Translations under genes and position numbers: made by a program | Notes under the pieces: generated by a model | Told to the model about the DNA's origin: nothing | The model's input: only the letters and a program-made list of their open reading frames with translations | Databases searched by the model: none | NCBI GenBank assembly: GCA_029882725.1 | Contig: JAOUKG010000222.1 | Span: 1 to 5,638 of the forward strand | Direction of reading: 5' to 3' | Source of the DNA: Cyclobacteriaceae bacterium | Lineage (GTDB): Bacteria; Bacteroidota; Bacteroidia; Cytophagales; Cyclobacteriaceae | Length of the DNA stretch: 5,638 nucleotides | In this document: positions 1 through 5,638 of the stretch, one piece after another | How the letters are laid out: each line of letters starts with the position of its first letter | Position numbering within the stretch: position 1 is the first letter of the stretch

Positions 1-108
1 ATAGCTGAGTCTATAATTGACGAAAGCAAAACCATTTATACAAAATCTGGAATTGATGTGGAAACCTACATATCAAAAATAAATCCAAAAGGAACAATTG
101 CTATTTAA
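1..108 (+). CDS. thrB: Homoserine kinase, C-terminal fragment (5' end outside window)
   Basis: Frame 1 is open from the first base to a TAA at 106-108 and encodes 35 residues. It begins IAESII and ends with a segment reading ETYISKINPKGTIAI. This fits the extreme C-terminus of Bacteroidota homoserine kinases, which typically end in a Y-V/I-S-x-I-N-x-x-G pattern. Homoserine kinase is a cytoplasmic GHMP-family kinase that phosphorylates L-homoserine with ATP to O-phosphohomoserine, the substrate of the next gene. None of the ATP-binding or catalytic motifs lies in the window, so the call rests on the tail plus the position directly upstream of threonine synthase. The stop is followed by a single base and then the thrC ATG, so the two are almost certainly co-transcribed and translationally coupled. 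An aspartokinase/homoserine dehydrogenase gene (thrA) may lie further upstream, but that cannot be seen here. Confidence 0.8.
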   Translation: MAESIIDESKTIYTKSGIDVETYISKINPKGTIAI

Positions 109-109
109 A

Positions 110-1411
110 ATGAAGTATTACAGTACTAAATCCACAAATAAGTTCACCTCAGCTTCTGAATCTGCTATTTTAGGCTTACCACCAGACAATGGTCTCTATA
201 TGCCAGAGACTATTCCTCATTTGTCTTCTGATTTCTTTAGTAATATCAAGAAAATGAGCCTTTCTGAAAAAGCCTTTCACATATTGGCGCCTTATTTTGA
301 GCCTGATTTCACAAAAGAAGAAATCAAAAAAATTGTGGAAGAAACTTTTAATTTTGAAATCCCTCTCGTAAAAATAACTGATAGAGTATTTAGTCTTGAG
401 TTATACCATGGCCCTACTCTAGCCTTTAAAGATGTTGGAGCTCGGTTTTTGGCAAGGTGCCTCAATGCCATTTCCAAAAATGAAAAACAGAAACTTACTG
501 TTTTGGTGGCCACATCTGGTGATACCGGCAGTGCTGTGGCCCATGGCTTTTATGGACTTGATCATGTAGATGTTATTATTCTTTATCCTGATGGAAGGGT
601 AAGTGATCTTCAGGAAAGGCAAATGACATGCCTCGGTAAAAACATTACAGCCCTGAAAGTAAAAGGAAGTTTTGATGACTGCCAAAATATGGTCAAAAAA
701 GCATTTCTTGACAACGAATTAAGAAGTCAGATTTCCTTAACAAGCGCAAATTCTATAAATATAGCTCGTTTTCTTCCTCAATCGGTATATTATTACCATG
801 CAATTTCCCAATTGGAAAATGAGGGCAAGGAAGGTAAGGTGGCTATCAGTGTACCAAGTGGAAATTACGGAAATATGACTGCTGGTTTGTTTGCAAAACT
901 TACAGGACTTAAGATTGATCAATTTATTGCAAGTTCCAATGCCAATAAAATATTTCCAGACTACTTAAATAGTGGAATTTACTCACCAAAACCGAGTGTC
1001 AAAACCTTATCCAATGCTATGGATGTAGGGGATCCAAGTAATTTTCAACGCCTTGAGCGTCTGTTCAACTTGTACCCTGAATTAAAGTCAACAATTACCG
1101 GGTTTAGTTTTTCTGACAACGAAACAATGAAATGTATTGACAAAACATATAAGGATACAGGATATATATTAGATCCTCATGGTGCTGTAGGACTTTTAGG
1201 ACTTGAAACTTTTCTAGAAAAAAATCAAGATTATACAGGTGTGTTTTTAGAAACAGCGCATCCTGTTAAATTCAACGAAACTGTAGAAAAAGTGCTTGAT
1301 AAAACATTGGAAATTCCCGAACAACTTCAGGATGTTTTAGACAGAGACAAAAAATTCATTCCATTGGACAACGATTACGAAGCTTTTCGAACGTTTTTAA
1401 TGGAGAGATAA
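110..1411 (+). CDS. thrC: Threonine synthase
   Basis: This 433-residue PLP-dependent lyase converts O-phospho-L-homoserine and water to L-threonine and phosphate, the last step of threonine synthesis in the cytoplasm. The N-terminal segment (MKYYSTKSTN) is typical of the family's beta-strand start. The motif YHGPTLAFKDVGARF at about 99-113 contains the predicted Schiff-base lysine K107, the same position as in E. coli ThrC. T135-A142 (TSGDTGSA) is the substrate-phosphate/PLP loop, SANSIN at 212-217 is another family motif, and SGNYGN at 250-255 is the glycine-rich PLP-phosphate loop of fold-type II enzymes. The length is normal and the protein looks intact. I chose the ATG at 110 because it lies 1 bp after the thrB stop and gives the usual N-terminus. 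An in-frame TTG at 98 would add four residues (MLFK) and overlap thrB. An AGGA at 90-93 is rather far from the ATG, so coupling to thrB translation is likely. Confidence 0.97.
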   Translation: MKYYSTKSTNKFTSASESAILGLPPDNGLYMPETIPHLSSDFFSNIKKMSLSEKAFHILAPYFEPDFTKEEIKKIVEETFNFEIPLVKITDRVFSLELYHGPTLAFKDVGARFLARCLNAISKNEKQKLTVLVATSGDTGSAVAHGFYGLDHVDVIILYPDGRVSDLQERQMTCLGKNITALKVKGSFDDCQNMVKKAFLDNELRSQISLTSANSINIARFLPQSVYYYHAISQLENEGKEGKVAISVPSGNYGNMTAGLFAKLTGLKIDQFIASSNANKIFPDYLNSGIYSPKPSVKTLSNAMDVGDPSNFQRLERLFNLYPELKSTITGFSFSDNETMKCIDKTYKDTGYILDPHGAVGLLGLETFLEKNQDYTGVFLETAHPVKFNETVEKVLDKTLEIPEQLQDVLDRDKKFIPLDNDYEAFRTFLMER

Positions 1412-1418
1412 TAGTTAG

Positions 1419-2660
1419 TTATTGATATTTTTTAAACAAAATACTTGCAATATGACCACCAAAACCGAAAGTATTACTTAAGGCATAATTAACTTCTGCG
1501 TTTTTTGATTTCCCCAGTACGAAATTAAATTTATCTGCAAACTCAGGTTCAGGATTTTGTGTATTTATAGTGGGAGGAACTATGTTTTCTTTTAATACCT
1601 TTATACTGGCAATGGCCTCAACAGCCCCTGTAGCTCCCAACAAATGTCCTGTCATAGATTTTGTTGCATTGACAATAAGGCTTTTTCTTTCGCCAAATAC
1701 TCTTTCTATTGCTTTTAGTTCACTAGCATCGCCCGTTGGTGTTGAAGTAGCGTGAGCATTTATGTATTGAACATCTTCGGGTTGAATTCCTGCCTCAGAA
1801 AGACATTCTTTCATGGCACGTTCTGCACCCTCTCCATCAGGGTGTGTTGCAGTCAAATGCCAGGCATCTGCAGTCATGCCCCCTCCAACTATCTCGGCTA
1901 AAATAGGAGCATTCCTTTTAACAGCGTGTTCATAACTTTCCAAAATCAAAGATCCAGCCCCCTCTCCCATCACAAAACCATCTCGTGCTATATCAAAAGG
2001 TTGCGAAGCTGTTTCCGGAGAATCATTTTTTGTTGAAAGTGCCTTTAACGCATTAAACCCACCTATAGTACTTTCAGTAATAGGGGCTTCAGAACCTCCT
2101 GCGATTAATAGGTCTGCTTTCCCCCATTTAATGTAGTGAAAAGCATTAATTATAGCCGTTGTAGCCGAAGCACACGCCGATACTGCGGTGTAATTTATAC
2201 CCTTCAACCCATGTTTTATCGAAATAACACCCGAAGCAATATCAATAAGAATTCTGGGTACATAAAAAGGGCTAAAACGAGGTGTTCCGTCTCCTTTGGC
2301 AAATTCCAAAAGCTGATCATCATTCGTAGAGACCCCACCATTTCCACTCGCCCAAATTACACCACATCTGTACTTATCTATTTTATTTAAATCCAGATTA
2401 GCATTTACAATTGATTCATTAACTGCAACCAATGCATACTGAGTAAATGGGTCATACCTTTTAATTTCCTGTCTATCCAAAAAATTTGTAGGATCAAAAC
2501 CTTTCAACTCACATGCAAATCTTGTCTTAAATTTAGACGCATCAAAATAAGTTATGGGTGCTGCTCCACTTTTACCTGAAAGCATAGAACCCCAAAAATC
2601 ATTAATATTATTACCTATGGGTGACAACACCCCTACACCCGTCACTACAACTCTTGCCAT
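1419..2660 (-). CDS. fabF: Beta-ketoacyl-ACP synthase II (FabF-type), probably a paralogue
   Basis: This 413-residue thiolase-fold condensing enzyme is expected to extend acyl chains by decarboxylative condensation with malonyl-ACP in the cytoplasm. Near full-length similarity to E. coli FabF is visible. The N-terminus is RVVVTGVGVLSPIG. The nucleophile is C163 in the SACAS motif, the catalytic histidines are H303 (NAHATSTPTGD) and H339 (MTGHLLGATGAVEA), and the conserved lysine is K334. The gating-loop phenylalanine F400 sits in FGFGG near the C-terminus. Two spots differ from E. coli: the pocket loop reads SGNGG at 105-109 (SGIGG in E. coli), and GFGG is followed by His-Ile rather than Thr-Asn. 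The gene starts 2 bp after the lipoprotein stop, so it is the second gene of that transcript. No acpP or rnc is adjacent, unlike the common housekeeping fabF context. This suggests a second FabF copy, although the main enzyme cannot be excluded. The sequence alone does not show its chain-length preference or which lipid it feeds. Confidence 0.93.
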   Translation of the reverse strand: MARVVVTGVGVLSPIGNNINDFWGSMLSGKSGAAPITYFDASKFKTRFACELKGFDPTNFLDRQEIKRYDPFTQYALVAVNESIVNANLDLNKIDKYRCGVIWASGNGGVSTNDDQLLEFAKGDGTPRFSPFYVPRILIDIASGVISIKHGLKGINYTAVSACASATTAIINAFHYIKWGKADLLIAGGSEAPITESTIGGFNALKALSTKNDSPETASQPFDIARDGFVMGEGAGSLILESYEHAVKRNAPILAEIVGGGMTADAWHLTATHPDGEGAERAMKECLSEAGIQPEDVQYINAHATSTPTGDASELKAIERVFGERKSLIVNATKSMTGHLLGATGAVEAIASIKVLKENIVPPTINTQNPEPEFADKFNFVLGKSKNAEVNYALSNTFGFGGHIASILFKKYQ

Positions 2661-2662
2661 TA

Positions 2663-3325
2663 TTATATTGTCCCCTTCTTCGCTGCTTTTTTCATTTTTT
2701 CATTGGCATAAATAGCCACTTCCACCCTTCTGTTTTGTTGTCTTCCCGTTGACGTTCCATTATCTGCAACTGGTTGACCCTCCCCATAACCTATGGTGCT
2801 AATTCTTGATACAAGAATTCCCTTATTAACAAGATATCTTTTTACTGCTGCAGCTCTGTTTTCTGATAAGGTTTGGTTATGGGCATCTTCCCCTGTATTG
2901 TCGGTATGCCCCTCAATTAAAATATCCGTGTCTTCGTATTTAGCTAAAACATTTGCAAGGTCGATAAGGTTTGCTTCGCTACTTTTTCTAATAGAATAGG
3001 AGTTAACATCAAATTGCAAACCTTCATTAAATGTAATTAATATTCCCTCACCAACACGCTGTACCGTAGCACCTTCAAGATCCTTCTGTAATTCTTCAGC
3101 CTGCTTATCCATTTTCCTGCCTATTAAAGCACCTGCGGTTCCTCCAATAGCGGCTCCGGCCAATACACCTACGGCAGTATTTCCGGCTTTATGCCCTATA
3201 ACAGCACCAATGGCTCCTCCTGCTGTAGCGCCAATTAGCCCACCTTTTGCCGTGTTACTCAATCTACAAGACGAAACTAAAAACAACAAAAGAAAAACTG
3301 AAATAGATATTTTGATTTTATACAT
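2663..3325 (-). CDS. OmpA-family outer-membrane lipoprotein with glycine zipper (YiaD-like)
   Basis: This is a 220-residue predicted lipoprotein. Residues 1-19 form a signal peptide (basic MYKIK, then a hydrophobic core), ending in the lipobox VSSC with C20 as the lipidated cysteine. No acidic export signal follows the cysteine, so the protein probably stays on the periplasmic face of the outer membrane. Residues 28-70 are a glycine zipper in two similar halves (GLIGATAGGAIGAVIG and GVLAGAAIGGTAGALIG), which may insert into or oligomerise on membrane. A short charged helix at about 71-84 links to an OmpA C-terminal domain at about 95-207. There, D142 (GHTDNTG) and R157 (LSENRA) have the 15-residue spacing of the known diaminopimelate-binding pair, and NRRVEV lies at 198-203. 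The likely role is to anchor outer membrane to peptidoglycan. The C-terminus is lysine-rich. The ATG lies behind an A/T-rich leader with no Shine-Dalgarno sequence, which is common for this phylum. The gene is followed after 2 bp by the fabF-type gene. Confidence 0.93.
   Translation of the reverse strand: MYKIKISISVFLLLFLVSSCRLSNTAKGGLIGATAGGAIGAVIGHKAGNTAVGVLAGAAIGGTAGALIGRKMDKQAEELQKDLEGATVQRVGEGILITFNEGLQFDVNSYSIRKSSEANLIDLANVLAKYEDTDILIEGHTDNTGEDAHNQTLSENRAAAVKRYLVNKGILVSRISTIGYGEGQPVADNGTSTGRQQNRRVEVAIYANEKMKKAAKKGTI
2672..2677 (-). promoter_or_regulatory. Ribosome binding site for the fabF-type gene
   Basis: AAGGGG on the minus strand lies 11 bases before the ATG at 2660, inside the last codons of the lipoprotein gene. 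It supports that start and implies translation coupled to the upstream gene. The spacing is slightly long for a classical site, and Bacteroidota often do not rely on such sites. Confidence 0.45.
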
Positions 3326-3428
3326 GATTTTTAAATTATAAAATATTTTAAATTGAATTTTCAGAAAGTTAATTTAATAAATTACAATCTGAGTGTCTTA
3401 TCTGCAATCGACATTTTTTTGCTGCAAA
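3326..3428 (-). promoter_or_regulatory. Gene-free gap; probable promoter region of the lipoprotein-fabF pair
   Basis: This 103-bp gap is very A/T-rich and has no plausible gene on either strand. It separates two gene pairs that are each spaced by only 2 bp, so it is the natural place for a promoter reading leftwards. The best fit to the Bacteroidota pattern (TTG, about 20 bases, TAnnTTTG) on the minus strand is TTG at 3407-3405, a 20-base spacer, then TAATTTAT at 3384-3377. This matches only four of the six fixed bases of the -7 box. TAACTTTC at 3371-3364 is a closer -7 match, but its nearest TTG is too near. A run of seven A residues (3420-3414) lies just upstream. No stable hairpin that could terminate the upstream pair is visible. 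The promoter assignment is inference. Confidence 0.3.
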
Positions 3429-4433
3429 TTACGGTAAATAGAAGTCAAAAACTATATCGTTCATACATTTGAAATGTTTTTTTGGGCATTTATCAAAACC
3501 TATCTTTGAGCATGGTCGGCACCCTATATTGTTGTTTTCAAAAATCATAAAACGGGTCTTATACGGATACATCCCAAATCCTGGAATTGTATTTCCCCAT
3601 ATCGAAAATATGTACTTTTTAAAAGCTGCAGCTATGTGCATCATCCCTGTGTCATGTGTAAATACATAATTGGATTTTTTTATTAAACTTGCTGATTGGC
3701 TAATATTAAATTTACCACAACCATTAAAAATCCTTGTTTTCTTGCCCAGTTCGGCAAGTCCTTCCTCAATAAAATCAGAATCGGCATTTCTTTCAAAAAA
3801 GGCCTCCAACTTTTGGCCATTTTCAGCATCTTCCTTACCACCAATTAAAATGATCGGCTTATTTATTTTATCACACAGTTCAATCATTCGTTGCACTGAA
3901 AGTTTTTTTGTTTCATGCTGCCCTCCAATAGCATAAACTACAAATCCGTTTCTAAACTCATTTGGAAGCCAATCCAAAGGCACATCGTCTTTTTCTGGTA
4001 TAAAATAATCCAGGCCCTGTTGATCTGTTTTCACTCCTAGTGCCTTAACGGTATCCATATATCTTTCTACAATATGAACTGAGGGTAATTTATTTATTTT
4101 AAGGTTTACCATTAACCACTTTTTCCAATTGATCTTTTTGAATGTAAAAGAAGGAATTCGAAGTCTTAACTTTATTATTCTCGTCCTAAGGTTATTGTGA
4201 AGATCAATAATATAATCGTAGTTCTCTTCCCTCAATTTCTTAATCACTTCATTTATTGAATCCTCCAGATAATAAGTTTTGTCGATATAGGGATTATCAT
4301 TTATTATTGAAGCATACCCTTTTTTGGTTAAATAGTGTACTTCAGCATCTTTTTGAATCTTTAGCGCTCTAATTACAGGTGTGGTCAAGACAATATCACC
4401 AATTGAAGAAAATCGAACGATAAGCACTTTCAT
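3429..4433 (-). CDS. Glycosyltransferase family 9 protein, ADP-heptose:LPS heptosyltransferase-like
   Basis: This 334-residue GT-B fold enzyme is expected to transfer a sugar, in this family classically ADP-heptose, onto lipid A/LPS core on the cytoplasmic side of the inner membrane. Evidence includes the N-terminal motif RFSSIGDIVLTTPVIRAL with D13 at the catalytic-base position of WaaC-type enzymes. The nucleotide-binding half contains GGQHETKKLSVQRM at about 170-183 with phosphate-contacting lysines K176/K177, and HDTGMMHIAAA at 260-270 with D261 of the D-T-G-x-x-H donor motif. The order of motifs and the length are normal for WaaC/WaaF relatives. The C-terminus carries four cysteines, C305, C308, C316 and C323, in a pattern seen in WaaF-like members. 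There is no signal peptide or membrane helix, as expected for a peripheral enzyme. The true donor and acceptor cannot be read from sequence, so no symbol is given. The ATG is 2 bp after the polX stop, implying one transcript. Confidence 0.9.
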   Translation of the reverse strand: MKVLIVRFSSIGDIVLTTPVIRALKIQKDAEVHYLTKKGYASIINDNPYIDKTYYLEDSINEVIKKLREENYDYIIDLHNNLRTRIIKLRLRIPSFTFKKINWKKWLMVNLKINKLPSVHIVERYMDTVKALGVKTDQQGLDYFIPEKDDVPLDWLPNEFRNGFVVYAIGGQHETKKLSVQRMIELCDKINKPIILIGGKEDAENGQKLEAFFERNADSDFIEEGLAELGKKTRIFNGCGKFNISQSASLIKKSNYVFTHDTGMMHIAAAFKKYIFSIWGNTIPGFGMYPYKTRFMIFENNNIGCRPCSKIGFDKCPKKHFKCMNDIVFDFYLP

Positions 4434-4435
4434 TT

Positions 4436-5638
4436 TTAAATACCCCTATCTGTTTTTAAGTTTTTGAAATATTTTTCAATATCATTAGTTGATTTGGTGT
4501 TCAAAACTTTATCACTAGTCAGGCCTGCCTTTCTAGCCATAATTACACCAAACTCTGTCATATCCAACCCATCAGTACTATGTGCATCCGGATTTATTGA
4601 GATCATAACTCCTTTCTCAACAGCATAAGCTACCCATCTCCAGTCAATGTCCAACCTCGATTGATGAGCATTTATTTCAATACCCACCTTATGTTCCGCA
4701 CAGGCATCAATAATGGTTTTATGATCTACTGGATATCCCTTTCTTGCTAAAAGAATCCTGCCGGTAAGGTGTCCTAAAATAGTGGTATGAGGATTCATAA
4801 TTGCTGTCAGCAACCTGCTCATTGCTTTTTCAATATCCATAGTTAAGCCTGAATGAATAGATGCTACCACAAAATCAAAATTATTTAGAAATTCATTTTC
4901 GTAATCCAGGTTTCCATCGGCAAGTATATCAGATTCAATCCCTTTGAATATCTTAAAAGGGGCAAGTTCTTTATTAAGTAAATCAATCTCCTCTTGTTGT
5001 TGTAATACCCGATGTTCGAACAAACCATTTGCATAGAAAAAAGCCGATTTACTATGATCACAAATGCCTAAATATTCATATCCTCTATCAATACAAGCTT
5101 GAGCCATTTCTTTCAAGGAATGCCTTCCATCACTGTATGTACTGTGGCAATGCAGCATTCCCTTCATATCAGAAACCTTTATAAGCTCTTTGGCACTTTC
5201 TTTCATTTTCCAAAAATTCAGATCAGGAAATTCCCTGGTCTCTTCGGGAATTAATTGAATACCAAGTGAGTGATATATATTTTCTTCGGAACTACTCTTA
5301 TATTCTTTCCTGCATTTCAACCCTGCATCTTTTAGCTGCATAAAATGATATCCGGAAATGCTTCTTACCATTCTATCAAAAACCACAAAATCTTTTTCAG
5401 AAAGTAAAAATTCAACTGAATATAATCCGGAAATTTTCCCTCGTAAAATTTGTGGCCCCGAAAGTTTTTCCTCGAGCTTAATATCTAAGTCATTACAAAA
5501 CTCACTGATCTCCTCTGCCTTTGCTGAAGTAATAAAAGAAATTTTCTCTATAATTTCTGATTTCCGATATAGTTCACCCGATATGAATATCTCAATATCC
5601 GGACTTTTCATTTTGATTTTATCCAATAACTCCAAAGC
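4436..5638 (-). CDS. polX: PolX-family protein with intact PHP nuclease domain and degenerate polymerase palm (5' end outside window)
   Basis: The frame is open through the right edge, so about 400 C-terminal residues are seen. Canonical PolX is about 570, so the N-terminal helix-hairpin-helix part is probably off-window. Numbering here counts the TTG codon at 5635 as residue 1; it is not a believable start. Residues 1-130 align with the PolX palm and thumb, ending in the family linker YHSLGIQLIPEETRE. Residues 160-385 are a PHP domain with all nine expected metal ligands: H162, H164, D169, H194, E234, H261, H289, D350 and H352. In PolX this domain gives Mn-dependent 3'-5' exonuclease and AP-site processing activity in base-excision repair. 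In the palm, the catalytic DxD is replaced by K31-I-S33 and the third aspartate by E75, so polymerase activity is unlikely. The frame has no stops, and the palm aligns without gaps around the lost residues, so this is not a pseudogene signature. It overlaps nothing and is followed after 2 bp by the GT9 gene. Confidence 0.9.
   Translation of the reverse strand, partial: ALELLDKIKMKSPDIEIFISGELYRKSEIIEKISFITSAKAEEISEFCNDLDIKLEEKLSGPQILRGKISGLYSVEFLLSEKDFVVFDRMVRSISGYHFMQLKDAGLKCRKEYKSSSEENIYHSLGIQLIPEETREFPDLNFWKMKESAKELIKVSDMKGMLHCHSTYSDGRHSLKEMAQACIDRGYEYLGICDHSKSAFFYANGLFEHRVLQQQEEIDLLNKELAPFKIFKGIESDILADGNLDYENEFLNNFDFVVASIHSGLTMDIEKAMSRLLTAIMNPHTTILGHLTGRILLARKGYPVDHKTIIDACAEHKVGIEINAHQSRLDIDWRWVAYAVEKGVMISINPDAHSTDGLDMTEFGVIMARKAGLTSDKVLNTKSTNDIEKYFKNLKTDRGI
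4443..4447 (-). promoter_or_regulatory. Ribosome binding site for the GT9 gene
   Basis: AGGGG on the minus strand lies 9 bases before the ATG at 4433, within the final codons of the polX gene. It supports the chosen start and coupled translation of the two genes. Confidence 0.45.

Noticed and set aside
98..109. TTG at 98 as the thrC start, adding MLFK
   Set aside because: The ATG at 110 gives the usual threonine synthase N-terminus and follows the thrB stop by 1 bp. The TTG would overlap thrB for a non-conserved extension.
1409..1433. Possible intrinsic terminator after thrC
   Set aside because: The stem has four A-T pairs and two G-T pairs, with no G-C pair. It lies partly over the end of the opposite gene, so it is too weak to call.
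3335..3340. TATAAT on the minus strand just before the lipoprotein ATG as a sigma70 -10 box
   Set aside because: It ends about 9 bases before the ATG, has no -35 partner at the right distance, and Bacteroidota use a different promoter consensus.
3402..3427. Direct repeat CTGCAA at 3402-3407 and 3422-3427, 20 bp apart, in the promoter gap
   Set aside because: Two 6-bp copies are expected by chance often enough in sequence of this kind. There is no third copy or symmetry to support an operator.
3670..3936. 88-codon open frame on the plus strand inside the glycosyltransferase gene
   Set aside because: It runs opposite to a gene with clear family motifs. Its protein shows no recognisable domain, and it has no independent support.
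5633..5635. TTG at 5633-5635 as the true start of the PolX-like protein
   Set aside because: The frame stays open to the window edge, and the family has an additional N-terminal region of well over 100 residues. The start lies outside.

Overview
The window is an AT-rich, gene-dense chromosomal stretch. It most likely comes from a Bacteroidota bacterium, with a Cytophagales- or Flavobacteriia-like look. The grounds are the A/T-rich codon use, the homoserine kinase tail, the form of the GT9 glycosyltransferase with its cysteine-rich tail, a glycine-zipper OmpA-type lipoprotein, and A/T-rich leaders with little classical Shine-Dalgarno sequence. The lineage below phylum is a guess. I see no mobile element, CRISPR array, tRNA or rRNA.

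Layout. Positions 1-1411 (+) hold the end of a threonine-biosynthesis operon: the last 35 codons of homoserine kinase (thrB), a 1-bp gap, then complete threonine synthase (thrC). These two enzymes are the last two steps from homoserine to threonine. Everything from 1419 to the right edge is on the minus strand, convergent with thrC and only 7 bp from it. In the direction of transcription the genes are: a PolX-family protein (5' end outside the window), a 2-bp gap, a GT9 (heptosyltransferase-like) glycosyltransferase, a gap of about 100 bp without a gene, an OmpA-type peptidoglycan-binding lipoprotein, a 2-bp gap, and a FabF-type beta-ketoacyl-ACP synthase.

How the genes relate. The minus-strand genes form two tightly coupled pairs. 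Three of the four have envelope-related roles: LPS or other glycan assembly, an outer-membrane-to-peptidoglycan tether, and acyl-chain elongation. PolX is a DNA-repair family. The 103-bp gap probably carries a promoter for the lipoprotein-fabF pair. It shows no convincing terminator, so read-through from polX-GT9 is possible.

Most notable observation. The PolX protein keeps all nine expected metal ligands of its C-terminal PHP nuclease domain. In its visible polymerase palm, both aspartates of the catalytic DxD pair are replaced (Lys and Ser) and the third is Glu. It is therefore probably a nuclease rather than a polymerase. Lesser points are a FabF paralogue with altered pocket and gating-loop residues and no acpP beside it, and a four-cysteine tail on the glycosyltransferase. 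I found no convincing wholly new multi-gene system here.
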